From Heterostelium album PN500 (taxonomy: Eukaryota; Evosea; Eumycetozoa; Acytosteliales; Acytosteliaceae): a stretch of 64,000 nt of DNA. Positions 21,138 to 35,503 of the stretch are shown piece after piece. The position numbers were made by a program, and so were the translations under genes. Position 1 is the stretch's first letter, and each line of letters starts with the position of its first letter. The notes beneath the pieces were generated by a model. The model searched no databases. It worked only from the letters and a program-made list of their open reading frames with translations, and was not told where the DNA came from. The stretch lies in NCBI RefSeq assembly GCF_000004825.1, contig NW_008805063.1, forward strand, positions 558,857 to 622,856, read 5' to 3'.

Positions 21138-22945
21138 ATGTCAACTGATGCGTTAAAGAAACTACAGATTGTAAGTGTTATTAATCAACCACTTGGTTTA
21201 ATTTGATAACACTATATCAGAAAATTAATATTTATTTATTTATTCTTTTTGTTTCGTTTCTTTTGCGGTTGGTTTGATTTCTATTTCTATTTCTATTGAT
21301 TTTATTAAATTATTATAGTTGAGAATTTGGAAGCTGGGTACAAATCTTGACAAAGAGGAGTCGGATGGTTTGATCAAACAACTACAGTGTCATAAAGAGT
21401 TTATCTCGGTGCTTGAAAGTTCTGGTTTGGACATCGATGCTATCTTGGCTACAATTGGCTCCTTCCCAACTTTGTACATCAGACAAATACTCATTCTCTG
21501 GGCAATATTTCAAACGACTATTAGATCAAATCAAGCTGTAAGTGTTTTCAATTTGCAATGATAAATCTAAAGACACTTTGAACTAATCAATATCATTTTG
21601 CTTCTTACTCTACTATTGATATTTGCAGAATAAATATCCACTTGATGCAATTGATCGAGTTCCAGAGGAAAGAGGACCAAAGAATAAAGGCAATTGGAAA
21701 TCCAGTACCATTAGAAAGACTAATTCCTCCAAGAAGAAGAAAGAGGAGTTGCGACAACAGAAAGAGATGGAGCAACAACAAAAAGAGATCGAGCAACTAA
21801 AGACGACAACCACCAACACCACAAGAAAGTCAAAGGCAACAAACGATTCTGTTGCGCAAGCCATACAGCCACCAACCAGAAATAGCAATGGTAGAGGTAG
21901 AAAAGCAAGCAAGAAGGTTGTTGTTGCGCCACCTTCAAGTCCCATTGTAACACCTACTCTTTTACCTGTTGCCAATAGTGTTACTGCTACTGCTACAGTT
22001 ATTGCTCCTGTTACTGCCACTGCAGTTGCAAAGACACCATCGAGAAAGAGAACACAAGCACAAACGGATAGCTTGTCGACATCCGTTCAATCAAACACTT
22101 TACAATCGGTGCCCGTAGCTAAGCATACAGCCATCGAGACTGTTCCACCAACTCAACAATACGGTCTTTACTATCCATTCCCGTTTTACTATGAGCAATG
22201 TGGTAATGCCGTCCCTCAGATGTATCCACACCTGGTACTCTCTACATCTTCATTGGATTCCTCGCCGATGTTACTCTCTTCGTCATCCAACGAACATCCC
22301 AACAAGAGAGCCAAGATAGAGGAGGAGGAGGAGGAGGAGGAGGAAGAAGTAGAAGAAGAAGAAGAAGAAGAAAATGTAGAGAGTGACATCACCAGTGACT
22401 TTGACAGTGACAGTCAAAGCGATAATGATAGCCATCAAAGCGATAGCGATAGTCATAGCTATCAAAGCGATAGTGATTATGAGAGCGATGAAGAAATTGA
22501 AGTTGAAGCTCAAGAGCTAAAAGTAGAAGTACAACCACAATCACAACAACAACAACAATTTGTAAAAGTAGAGAAAGATGAAGAATTTGAGGATTTTGAA
22601 ACATCGTCGGATTCAACAACAACAACAACTACCACTACCACAACAACAACATCTGCTAATCTACCACCACCATCACCAACACAAATACAACCGTTACCAA
22701 TGACATCACAAGTACTTGTAGATACTACCAATAACAATCTAATGGATGAACACTACAATCATATGAATATCAACAACAATATGTATTATGATCCATTCTA
22801 TTTCATTGGAAACAACATTGATTCTGGCTATGGCTATACCTACTCCGATGCTTTGAACAACAGCTACATTCCAATCGCACCTGAATCATTCTACAACACT
22901 CAAAACTCAAACAACTATGATGAAATGTTTCAATACTCACTTTAA
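21138..22945 (+). CDS. Unrecognised nuclear-looking protein, acidic/Ser-rich
   Basis: Exons 21138-21170, 21319-21537 and 21629-22945 encode 522 residues; all introns are GT/AG and phase 0. The first ~90 residues form a predicted all-helical domain (IWKLGTNLDKEESDGLIKQL, then SGLDIDAILATIGSF and a hydrophobic helix) that recalls TFIIS N-terminal-like bundles, but I cannot assign it. Next come a lysine-rich coiled coil and basic patches (GRGRKASKKV, TPSRKRTQ) that could be nuclear signals or AT-hook-like DNA contacts. The rest alternates a long E run, S/D-rich repeats and Q/T/N tracts. No enzyme motif is visible. Confidence 0.7.
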
Positions 22946-23603
22946 TAAAACAAAAACACAACAACTACAACTACAACTAACAAACTACAACTATATTTTC
23001 TGTTATAAATTGTATTACCAACCAACTAACCAGCCAATCAACCTTTAAATAATTATTCGATTTGTTAACTTTAAATTGGTTAAACAAATAAAATAAATAA
23101 AATAAAACATACAAATAAAAAATCAAAAAAAAAAAAAAACAATTTGCAAAAACAAAAAAGTCATTGGTCTGTGTGTGTGGTAAAAGCCTGGGTGAGTGTC
23201 AAAACAAACAATTGTTAATGCTTAAAATTTTAATTGAAAATATCTATTGTTTTATTTATTTATATAAATATATATGTATGTAGTAATTATATAGAATAGT
23301 GGTGATATGGAAGATAAATTTGTGTTTAATTAAGAAATAAATAAAACTTAGTTGTAATAATAGTAGTAGTAGCAGCAATAAGCATTTACTTTTTTTTTAA
23401 ACAATTACATTACATTATAATTTTTCAATCTTTGAAAAAGGGAAATTTGTAATAATAAAATAAATACATTACTATTTATATATATAAATAAATAAATATT
23501 AGATATTAGAATCTATCTTTTAAAAAAAAAATATTAACCAGACAGAAGTAAGGGAAAGAACGAAAAACAACAAGAGTGAAGAAAGTAAATAAATTTATCA
23601 GAT
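22946..23603. other. Intergenic, no gene seen
   Basis: 3' flank with ACAACT repeats just after the stop codon, then AT-rich promoter DNA of the cystinosin gene. No other feature. Confidence 0.5.
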
Positions 23604-24678
23604 ATGAGTAGTCACGCTATCACTATTATTTCGGCTATCATTGGATGGGCTTACTTTTTTGCATGGTCACTCTCATTCTATCCACAATTATATTTAAATT
23701 TTAAGAGAAAATCGTATGTATAGAAACACAGAGTTATAGTAAATCTCTTTATTTCACATCGAAAGTTGATCTAAACTTACTAATATTATTGTATAATTAA
23801 TGTTATTGTTATTAGTGTAATAGGATTATCTTTTGATTTCTTATTGTTTAATATTACAGGTTATATATGTTACTCCGTTTATAATTGTGTATTGTTTTGG
23901 GTACCTTTTGTAAAGGATGAATATCTACACAAGTATGGTCCACCCATTCCAGTTCAACCAAATGATGTGTAAGTTATAATTTCGAGTGGAGCTTGAAATA
24001 TGAACAAACAAATCTAATTAAAAACTTTAATCTTTTTAAATAATATTATTTAGTGCATTTGCTTTACATGCACTGGTTATTACTATTTTAACTATTATTC
24101 AATGCTTTATCTATGACCGAGCAGGTCAGAAGAATTCAATCTACTCCATCGTAATTGGTATTGGAATTTGGGTGTCGATTATCATTGTCGTTGGTTTGGG
24201 TGCAGGTCATGTTGTAACTTGGCTATGGATGATCAACTATCTCAGTTATGTCAAATTGTTCATTACATTCATTAAGTACGTACCACAGGCATGGATCAAT
24301 TACAAACGTAAGAGTACCACCGGTTGGAGTATTGGTAATGTACTATTGGATTTCAGTGGTGGTATTCTATCATTACTTCAAATGTTATTGGACGCAGTCA
24401 ATGCAGGTATGTTAAACATTCAAATTCGCATGTTGTTTGTTGATAGATCAGTTTTAACTTACTTTTTATATTCTATAGATAATTGGAAAGTATTTATTGG
24501 TGATCCAGTTAAATTTGGTTTGGCTCTCTTCAGTATAGCATTCGATATTCTTTTTATGATTCAACACTATGTTTTATATAGAAATGCACATAACAAGCCT
24601 GGATATCAACAAATTCAAACACCACCAGAATCATTCGAAGATATCTCACCAAAGAGTTTCGATGAGAAACAAACATAA
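23604..24678 (+). CDS. ctns: Cystinosin, lysosomal cystine/H+ symporter
   Basis: Exons 23604-23713, 23816-23968, 24054-24406 and 24479-24678 encode 271 residues. Two PQ-loop repeats are present: SFYPQLYLNFKRKSVIGLSF and YVPQAWINYKRKSTTGWS, the latter followed by LLDFSGGILSLLQM, a block highly conserved in cystinosin. Seven hydrophobic segments fit the family's seven-helix fold. The C-terminal tail carries GYQQI, a YxxPhi lysosomal sorting signal in the place of human GYDQL. The protein exports cystine from lysosomes with protons. It is shorter than the human protein (367 residues) because the glycosylated luminal N-terminal region and signal peptide are missing, as in many protist homologues. 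Confidence 0.93.
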
Positions 24679-25035
24679 TTAAATCGATTTTATTTATAAC
24701 TTATTAGAATAGTTTCATTGGTTTACATATTTCTTTACAAGATGAATCTGTTGTAATAAGATCAATCTATTACTTTGTCATCAAATTTGAAGCCTAATGG
24801 GATAAACACTTTGCTCTTCACTTCGAATGATAGTGGTCGAACACTCTGGTTAAAAGATTAATAAGTACATACATAGGATTATTGATTCTAAATATCGGTT
24901 TTATTTAATACATAAAGTATGAGTTATCACTTTTTTATTGATTTATTGTTATTTTTATTTGTTATTTAATTCGTTATATTTTTGGATATGTAATACATGG
25001 TTGGTTTTTGATTTGTTGTGTTTTTTTTTTTTAGT
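24679..25035. other. Convergent 3' intergenic region
   Basis: Short AT-rich spacer between convergently transcribed cystinosin and the coat-like gene; nothing recognised. Confidence 0.5.
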
Positions 25036-28000
25036 TTATGGTGTCAAATGAGTATCGTTTAATAATGATGTTACTGGTGTCAAAGATGATGGAGTAAGTG
25101 GGTTTGGTTGAGGTGGTGAAGAGGATGTCGATTGTTCGTCTTCGTGGTCGGTAGTGATAGAATCGACATCGTCGTGACTTTGTACCGATTCTAATGCTGC
25201 TTTCATTTGATCCTCTATAGTCTTTTGAACCAATTTCAAATCTTCTTCGGTCTCGCTGTCGACGTCGGCGTCTGCACCGGAAGCAGAGTCCGATCCGGAA
25301 TCGAAATCTTCAAACTCCACGTCGGAATCGGTGTTGGCACCGGTGGTCTTACTGAATTCCTTAATTTTCGTAATGTTTTCCGCTGATGGCGATCTTCTCA
25401 GGGTTTGTGTCGACGACATGTGAGTCTTGGTGGAGAGTTTGTTGGCGACCAGCGACATGAGTGTTCTTGGTGGCGATAGTGCAACTGAGTGTTTGAAATC
25501 TTCGGGTGGCCATCTTTCGTCGGGTGCTCTCAGCTTATGTCGGGTGGTGCCATGCGAAGATGCAGTGTTGCTGAACGATACGGTGATAGGGAAGTATCGG
25601 TTGATGGAATTCAAATTCATTGGCGAGAGGTAGTCGGCTCCAATCTTGACACCGACGTTGATGGACGCTGTCGGTTCCCATGGTAGAATCTTGATTACTG
25701 GCGGATTGATCTTGGGAGGAGTGCTGACCTTCTTGTTGAGGAATCGCTCACATGCAGCAACCATAACCTGGTCATTGGAGAGCTCTGCGTCTTTCTTTAG
25801 CTGTTGGATGGCGTCACGGTCATTCAGTAGAATGGAGATCTGTAGCAAATAGATCGATTCACCTAGGATTACAAAACATTCTTTTGCCAGTTGATAGTAA
25901 CCGGCGTTCATACATTCACGTCCGAAATCACGGATATATTCTTTCAGCTTGGTGAGTTGGCGACGATCGCTCTCCTTTGAAGCTTTGTTGTACTCTTCGG
26001 TAAGATAGCGGTGTGCGTCCACATACTGCTTCGATTGCCATGCTAGTCTGAACTTCTCAACGGAACTCAACTTGTTCTGACATGGACGCATCTGGTTAGC
26101 CAGTGAGTAAGCCAAGTCGGCAAATCCACGCTCACGCAAACGATCCAAGATGTAACGTGAGCAACGACTATGGTCGAAACGTGAAACTACATTCTGTAGA
26201 TACAGTCCTATGGTTCGCTTATCGGGAGACAGCCAGCTTGGCAACGCCAAGAGTCCAGCAATCAGCGGCTCCAGCAATCCTGTAGACAAACAATGGATGG
26301 TGGTGTCGAAACGGCCGGGCACACCGACACCTGCATATCCATAGAGTATACGATCCGGTAAAACAGTGGCCAAGTAGACAGGTGAAAGACTAATCGAAAA
26401 GATGGGACGTGGTGCCAAGTTGTTTTGCATTGTCATGTACATAATGTTGGTCGGTGTCGTGTAGATCAGTGTCCATTCCAACCAGTAGATCGATCCAAAG
26501 TAGCGTGAATCCGAGCGGTGTCCAGGTGGAATTCGGGTTTGTGTGATAATGGAGAGTCGCGAGTTGGTTATTACAATACGCATATCGGTCATGATTGCGC
26601 AAACGCTATTGTTGTGCTGGTCGGATTGCCATTCGATACGCAAAACATTTTCGTTTTTGTAGAGATTGAGAGCACGCGATGTATCGACCGCATAGTTATC
26701 GATGCCCACCGAACTGTTGATATTCTTTGAGAAATAGAGTGACGAAGTGTCGTGACTAAAGTATTGTACGACACGACCCTCGTTCAACGGTGTTTTGTAG
26801 ACCGAGGTGACACGTGGTGCCAGCTGAGTCGATTTGAACGACGACAATCCCTGTGCAGTGACACTAGCGATCTTTGCCAGCTTTCCATCCAAACCGAGCA
26901 CCAAAATCTGCACTGGTTTCGTCGACAATATAACTGAATCGATTCCATCGCCCTGTTGATTGATACCACCGGAAACATCACAAATCAAATACTTACTCAA
27001 CATTGTCTGAGTAGTAGTTGAATAGCTATCATATATTAAACTAACCAATTGAAATTCTGTATTATAATTAAAACTCTTTGGTTTACATAATTCATCTTGT
27101 CCCTATATGGAAATAAAAACAAATATTAGCATATTACGAATCATCTTTGGATTTACACAACTTACAATTGGAATTAATGGGTTGGTTATTAAACGTTTTT
27201 GTACTCCATTCAATGGAATATAGGATTTGAGATAGGTTCCATCAAAGAATATTAATTCCGGTGGATAGTTGAAGGTGTGTTCGGGAGTGAGGAAGAATCC
27301 GAGTGGCAGCGGAACGGTTGAGACTAGCGGGAACGACGATTGAAGATGATCGAACGAGTTGATTGAATAGATGAATTGGTTGATGTGTCTGATGCCTAGG
27401 AGCGAGCCACCGAGTTGCGCCAGATCCCATTGGAAGGTGAGGTAGTTACGCGTGGGATGGAAAATCACTTGAATAGGATTCAACTTGGGTGTCGACAATG
27501 GCTTGGCATACTTTGAAAGGTAGTGAAGCGTATCGTTGTGTGGCGATGGTATATAGGTTGGCACTTGATTCGATTGTACCACCGATTTCATCTGTTGATT
27601 GACTTCCCATGCCGACAGCTCCTCGACACCATTGATATTCACCGACAACACAAAGAATATCGGTAACTGAGGATGATGTGTAACCGATAATATTGTATTT
27701 CCTCTACATATAAATCCACTATTATTTTATAATAATTGTTTAAAAAAATGAATAAGTATTTTCTTCTTGTTTTTCAATGCTTCATTTTCTTCATTTTCTT
27801 CTTTTTCTTCATCATCTTACTTTGCAATAATCTCTGGTGAACCACCAGCAGTTATATCACCATATACCAATGTTAATCCAGATGATCCAGTCATTACCAT
27901 GTATTTACCTTGTGTCGCTTCGAAAGCGAGGAAGAAGTTGTTAGAGTGTTCGATGTTTCGCGAGTTTTCATATGATACAAAGTCCTCGAGATTGTGGTTC

Positions 28001-29241
28001 GCCATTTGAGAACGTGTCTCCCATATCTTGAGTGATCCATCTACACTAACCGATGCCAAGATCGACTTGGTTGGATGATGAGCCAACGATGACAGTGGTC
28101 TCTTATGTCCTTTCAATTTATATGGTAGTGATCCTTTAATTTGACAATCCACAACTAATAACAATAATAATATTAATAATAATAAGTAAAGTAGATTGAT
28201 ATGATATTAATATATGTTATTATTTTTCAGTTCTTTTTCATGAGTGATTTGTTTACCATTGATATCTTTAGAGTTTGCTTTTGAGTAGAATAACATCTTT
28301 TGTGAATTGGTTCTGCATGTGACTGCTCTGTTGTCAAACTGCTTCAGTGGATGAACGATTGTCAGTAGTTTGTGTGACTCTGTATCCCATTGGTAGATCA
28401 ATCCTTCATCAGAGAATCCCACCAATATCTTTGAGGTATTGGAAGGTGATGCGTTTGGTCCACTTATATAATTTAGAATCGACAAGAATCTAATCGATTC
28501 TCTCTGATCAATTGTTATCTTTCCAATAATACTCTGTGTCAATAAATCATACACTAAATTAGTTTTTTAAAAAAATAGTAAGTATAATAATAATAATTTT
28601 GAAAGAATAAGATGTTTTGTTTTGTTTTGTTTTGTTTACTTACTATATATTTCATTTCTTACGGATACATAAACGATTGGAGCGGTCGGGTGGAAGCAAA
28701 CGCTGGTGAATATCGGTGTTGTGAAGAGCGGTGAATCGATAGAGTTGGTGGAGATTGCACTTCCGTTGATGACGCCGTTGTGTGTTTGGAATTGGATAGA
28801 CGATTGTCCGGAACCTGATCCTATCGATATTTGGTTGGCATCTTGATTCGAGTTGGAAGTGGCTGAAGATCCACTACCGCCAGTACCACTGCCACTGCCA
28901 CTACCACTACCACCAGTTGAGTCCGATCCACTACCGCTTGGCACAACTATGATACCGCCACTCGATGGCGATGACTGATGTGTTGATACATGGTGGTATA
29001 CACCGCTGTTTGAGAGTTGCGGTGAGAACGATGTCTGATCCGATGAGCTCGATGACGATAGCTGCTGAGCACCACCATTCAAAGTGATCGATGGATTGGC
29101 CACTGATCCATTCTGATGATGATGATGGTGATGATGATCATTCTCTGTAATCTTGATCACCGTTGAAGATACAATCGAATGATACGCAGCTGATTGTGTA
29201 TTCGATATCTTTATATTCGAACAAACACCAATCTTTAACAT
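25036..29241 (-). CDS. WD40 beta-propeller/alpha-solenoid coat-like protein (candidate TSET TTRAY subunit)
   Basis: Five exons, 29241-28644, 28553-28257, 28154-27821, 27703-27166 and 27102-25036, give 1277 residues. After MLKIGVCSNIKI and an S/G-rich insertion, WD40-type blades begin (TSVCFHPTAPIVYVSVRNEI, SLAHHPTKSILASVSVDGSL, KIWETRSQ). Residues around 850-1050 are helical and coatomer-like (LRERGFADLAYSLANQM, FRLAWQSKQYVDAHRYL, LAKECFVILGE). The tail is acidic and serine-rich. Propeller plus solenoid is the plan of COPI alpha/beta' and of TTRAY1/TTRAY2 (plant TWD40-1/-2) in the TSET complex, first described in Dictyostelium. The N-terminal blade spacing fits TWD40-1-like proteins better than canonical alpha-COP, and the C-terminal epsilon-COP-binding domain is not seen. 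TSET membership is an inference. Confidence 0.65.
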
Positions 29242-29781
29242 CTTGCTATATAATATTACTTTATACTAACTATACTTTACTATACTATCTATACTATACA
29301 AAAAAAAAATAATAAAAATAATGAGAATATTATTTAAAAATACAAAATTTGTTTATTGATATCTATATTTTATTTATATTAGAATCAATATATCTAATAT
29401 CCTATCTATATTCGGAGTGTTTTTTGATTTTATATCTATATAAAGCTGCTTAGAAGTAGTGAAAATAGACTATTAAAAAAAAAAAAAATTTTTAAAAAAA
29501 TTCAATTTTTTTTTTTTTTTTTCAAAGTTTGTTTTGTTGTGTTTAGATTCAGATAAAAATGAATCATTTTTCACTTAATAATAATAATTGGTTTGATCTT
29601 TAATTGATATCTAATTATAAGTTTTGATTGATTAAGATAAGATATAAATATAGTAATAAATAAAAAAATAAGATTTTTTACATTTTTTTAAAATAATAAA
29701 TATATTTTTTTTTGATTTTTTTTTTTTTTTTTTCAAAGTTAAGTTGTTAAAGTATTAATAAACAAAAAAAAGATAAATTAG
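29242..29781. other. Intergenic, promoter of coat-like gene
   Basis: AT-rich DNA with long A and T runs (29475-29520, 29705-29735). No gene is visible. Confidence 0.5.
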
Positions 29782-30912
29782 TTAATTGTCTTGAAAGAAA
29801 TAACCGATGGAATCCCACATAAGTTGTGATTGAATGGCTTGTTGTGGTGAGAGCATATCAATGTTCCAAACGGAGAGTCCACGAAGATTCATTTTCTTGG
29901 CGAGCGAAACTTTGATTGTCAGTGACTCGGGATTGTCGTACCAGACTTGACGGAGTGTTTGAGTGGCTGGATCGATGTAGTTGAAGAATGGCGATGCCAA
30001 TTCCTCTGACCAGAGTTCGCCTGTGCTTTGGATGGCCGGATTGTCTAGGATGTCAAGCAAGTCCGAGTAGTTGTATTGCTCGCCGGCTGCATCTGAGCAA
30101 CTGACGTTTCTGAATGGCACGAGTGCAATGTTGCATTGCAGTGTCTCCAAGCTGTTCGAGTTGACACAGTTGTAGACGTAGCCATACCATGGCAATCCCA
30201 TGACAAGTTTGTCGGGCGAGATTCCGAGTGCTGTGAAATTGTACATTCCTTGCTCGACGCTGGTTGGTGGTGAGTTGGCGCTGGCTGTGCACAACGAGCT
30301 GAAGACCTGCGAGCGCAGATCGTAGTCCATCACGACGAGGAAGTCCGACGCCTGTGCCAGCCCGACATAGTCGTAGTAGCGACCGTCGATTCCATTTGGC
30401 GACCAGGCGACATCCACTGTCACTTGGTAGTTGGGATTGGCCGACTTGAAAGCGACGCTGGTCTGTGCCACCAGACCGGTGTAGAGTGCGGACAGTACCG
30501 ATTGCTCGGGATAGATTGGATCCTCAACATCGAAATTGATACCGTCAAAGTGCGAGTTTTGCACGAGCGCCAGCTGTTCGGCGATCCACTGTTGTTGGTA
30601 CGATTGGTTGGTGAGCTGGTCGATGGGGAAGCCCGTTCCATAGACGAGACGCACGCCATGACTGTGCGCGGTGCAGAGCAGTTGTGGATCGGGATTCGAG
30701 TAGAAAAGAGCGATCGTTGTCAAGATGCTCCAGTCGTAGGTCTGGTAGGTATTGTTGTCCGTCGAGAATCCGAGGAACTCTTGTCTTGGACCGATATTCA
30801 ATGGTTGACACAATGAAACATCGGAGCAAGGGCAATTGTTACCAGTAGCAGCAGCAACTGATATCAAATTGACAAAACATAAAAATACAACAACAAATAA
30901 GATCTTTAACAT
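29782..30912 (-). CDS. ctbs: Di-N-acetylchitobiase (GH18), lysosomal
   Basis: A single exon of 376 codons. Residues 1-22 are a signal peptide (LKILFVVVFLCFVNLISVA). The mature protein begins with a Cys cluster (CPCSDVSLCQP) as in animal chitobiase. The GH18 catalytic signature at 123-130 reads DGINFDVE, with Asn in place of the second Asp of chitinases, the same change as in mammalian chitobiase; the final Glu (130) is the proton donor. Further barrel strands are LVVMDYDLRSQ, LVMGLPWYGYVY and GLSVWNIDML. The enzyme removes the reducing-end GlcNAc from chitobiose cores of N-glycans in lysosomes. Length is close to the human enzyme (385 residues). Confidence 0.9.
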   Translation of the reverse strand: MLKILFVVVFLCFVNLISVAAATGNNCPCSDVSLCQPLNIGPRQEFLGFSTDNNTYQTYDWSILTTIALFYSNPDPQLLCTAHSHGVRLVYGTGFPIDQLTNQSYQQQWIAEQLALVQNSHFDGINFDVEDPIYPEQSVLSALYTGLVAQTSVAFKSANPNYQVTVDVAWSPNGIDGRYYDYVGLAQASDFLVVMDYDLRSQVFSSLCTASANSPPTSVEQGMYNFTALGISPDKLVMGLPWYGYVYNCVNSNSLETLQCNIALVPFRNVSCSDAAGEQYNYSDLLDILDNPAIQSTGELWSEELASPFFNYIDPATQTLRQVWYDNPESLTIKVSLAKKMNLRGLSVWNIDMLSPQQAIQSQLMWDSIGYFFQDN

Positions 30913-32131
30913 ATTAATTTTTCAGTAATTATATATTAGTAAGTAAATTAATTGGATTGACTGACAATCAATTCCCAAAACAACATGTTCAGAAGAACAA
31001 ATGTTTGCAAACAGAAATTATTAACAAATTAAAAAAAAATAAAATTCATTCAGATTTTTTTTAAATGTTTTTTTTTTTTTTTTTGAGAACCAAGATATGA
31101 TTTTGAGAGACAATATAATTGGGTTCCGATGATTAAACTCTTCAAACCCATCCTTATTTCGAAAATCAACAAATATCTTAAATGATTAAAGAGAGGATGT
31201 TGTTCAATTATTTTATTTTTTAATTTGTTTATTTTTGTGATGATGATCAGCACTATTCAATCAAAAAAAAGGTTATAACTTAAATACCAACATTATTATC
31301 ATTAAATTTTCAAGTGAAATCTTTAAAGAATTTTCATTTGAGCATTACCAACAAAGCAAGTATCAGATGGTGAGGAATGAAATAGAAATATTTAGGTTTG
31401 TAAACTTTTTAAAAACACTTTATTTATTACTTACAAGTAACGTCTTTAAATAAGAATATGATGATTAAATAGTATTTCAAGTTTAATTATTAACTCTATT
31501 TTATTATTGGAAGAGTTGTAAAGTTTATTTTTATATTCACAAACAATTTATAATTGAACACAATTTTGTGTGTGTAAAGTATAATCTATTTTAAAACTTT
31601 TTTTTTTTGAAAATAAATAAACAAAAACATAATTATGTTTTAACAATTATTTAGATAAAAATAATCAATTAAACATTTACAATATTATTTTTATTTGTTT
31701 TTATTTTTTATTTTTTTTGAAATAGTTGCAATTGCCTAATTTTTTTGTTCAACCTTGAATTCCACTGGTGGATGTAAAACCAAAAAAAATATCCAAAAAG
31801 TTTAAAAAAAAAAGGATTCAATCACGAGTGATCTGAAATTTCAGTCAAACAATCAATTCAATTAGAGGTGTTACAAATTGTTGGGCACATATCCACAACC
31901 TCTATTTAACGTTTTTATTTTTTATTTATTTTTTTCATCACAAAACAAAATATCTTTCATAACTTTGAACTTAACATTTAATTACTTTATTTAGTTAAAT
32001 ACTTACTATATTTATATTATATTAAATATCTATTAGATATTATAGTTTAGTTTATAGGTTATAAATAGATATATATATATATTTATATTTAGATTAGTTA
32101 TTTATTTATTGAAAAAAAAGAAAAACAAAAA
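30913..32131. other. Divergent intergenic region
   Basis: 1.2 kb between divergent chitobiase and beta-amylase genes; AT-rich with several homopolymers. A TA-rich stretch lies at 32060-32080, 50-70 bp ahead of the beta-amylase start. No ORF or repeat family was recognised. Confidence 0.5.
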
Positions 32132-33976
<1,845 letters not shown>

Positions 33977-34357
33977 ATTTAATATATTCTAGACCACAAA
34001 CAATAGAATCTTAATTATAAATAATAAAATCTAATAAAATTTATTATTCTTTTTCTGATTGACAAACAACTAAACTAGATTTGCAATGCTTTTACTCCAC
34101 CACTCTTTTTGTCAATCAAAAAATGTTTGTCTATTTTGTCAATCATCCTGATTTTGATGATTGACAAACTAAATAACTCAATTTTAGTGCGGAAAGTTTA
34201 ATGACTGAGAAAGATTGCTAGTTGAAAAAAGTTAACTATAAAATGGATGTTTAAGTATCAAATCATTATAAAGCAAGTTTAAAAGTACTACTTTCTTTTA
34301 TACATAAATAATATATATATTTAAAAGTTATATCCTTATAGCTATAAATATTTAAAG
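33977..34357. promoter_or_regulatory. Intergenic region with four TGATTGACAAA elements
   Basis: In 113 bp there are four exact copies of TGATTGACAAA: plus strand at 34056-34066 and 34158-34168, minus strand at 34108-34118 and 34135-34145. The last two form a perfect 13-bp inverted repeat (34135-34147 and 34156-34168) with an 8-nt loop. The cluster sits 190-300 bp ahead of the next start codon and just past the beta-amylase stop. Confidence 0.6.
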
Positions 34358-34750
34358 ATGAATTTAAAACTTAAACAATATTGTCAAAGAGCATTCCCAA
34401 CTGTGAAGGAGATGGTAACCGGATATGTTGAACTGCCAGCCAATTCAGTGGAACGACCATTCTGGGTGGTGATGTCCGAGCAATTCCAAGAACCAAAGGT
34501 CTACAAGTACCACAATTCCAATATCAACAGAATAAAGTTACAAAAGGAGTATGATACCAAATTCTTTGTACCGAGAATTAACGAGGGTAGATCTATCAGA
34601 TATTTCAGTGACGAGAAATTGGCAATTCCAAGACTCGATGAGTCTGAGGTTCAAGCGATGCTACAACAATTATCAGCCAAAGAAGATTCCCCAGAGATCA
34701 AAGATAAAGCCATCTTTTTATCAAATCTTTTAAAGAACTCAAGAAAATAA
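34358..34750 (+). CDS. Small protein of unknown function
   Basis: A single exon of 130 codons with ATG in an A-rich context (AAAGATG) and a TATAAATATTTAAAG stretch just upstream. The protein is basic in its first half (NLKLKQYCQRAFPTVKEM) and ends in a helical segment rich in K, L and S. No signal peptide, membrane segment or known domain is seen. The composition and the PFWVVMS strand would suit a small mitochondrial or ribosome-associated protein, but nothing decides this. Confidence 0.65.
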   Translation: MNLKLKQYCQRAFPTVKEMVTGYVELPANSVERPFWVVMSEQFQEPKVYKYHNSNINRIKLQKEYDTKFFVPRINEGRSIRYFSDEKLAIPRLDESEVQAMLQQLSAKEDSPEIKDKAIFLSNLLKNSRK

Positions 34751-35503
34751 ACAACATCTTTCTTTTTATATAATTTGTTTCACATAATATTTTACACTTG
34801 AACTCTTGCAGTTGTTCTTTTCTTTATTTATACATTTATAGTTATATCTTTTATTTTTTTATGATAATTCCACCACTGTTCTTGGGTAATGAAAGATTAT
34901 ATTGATTTTTGATTAAATATACAACTATTGTTATTATTATCTATAACAACGATGTGACTTGATATCAAGTCATGTGACACATTTTAGCTATTTCTTTTTT
35001 TTTTTTTGACAGCTTCTTTATCTTCACTTCGAAAAAAAATGAAAATAAAGAATCTTTTGGTTAAATTTTTTTCATTATTTTTTTTCAAACAAGTATAAAA
35101 AAAGAGCTAGTTATAACTCTAACCATAAACAAAAGATATATCTATCTATCGAAATCGAGAGCCGAGAAAAAAAAAAACAAAAAGAAAAGAAAAGAAAAAT
35201 CAAGAGTTATTTATAAGAAGCCAAATTTATTAAACGACAATCAAGATTTCTTTTTTTTTTGATTGTAAATTTTTGAATTGATAACAAATCTCTATTATAA
35301 TTACAATACTGTTTTGTAATTGGTTACATTTAGTTCGGTTCAGTTCAGTTCGGTTCGGTTAGGTTCGGTTCAAGTTTGGTTGATTTATAGTTTCTGTTTG
35401 TTCGTTTCGTTTTGTTTTGTTTTGTTTTGATTGTAGTGATTGGTTGGTTGGTTGACTCTAATATCAAATACAATACACAATCTTACATTACATACATTAC
35501 AAC
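34751..35503. other. Intergenic with 18-bp palindrome and GGTTC repeats
   Basis: Contains the perfect palindrome TGACTTGATATCAAGTCA at 34955-34972 and a tandem pentamer array (GGTTC/AGTTC/GGTTA units) at about 35334-35382, followed by TTTTG and TTGG repeats up to 35450. These lie upstream of the Q-rich zinc-finger gene. No ORF is seen. Confidence 0.6.
34955..34972. repeat. Perfect 18-bp palindrome
   Basis: TGACTTGATATCAAGTCA equals its reverse complement and is flanked by ATGTGAC words on both sides (34952-34958 and 34972-34978). Confidence 0.9.
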
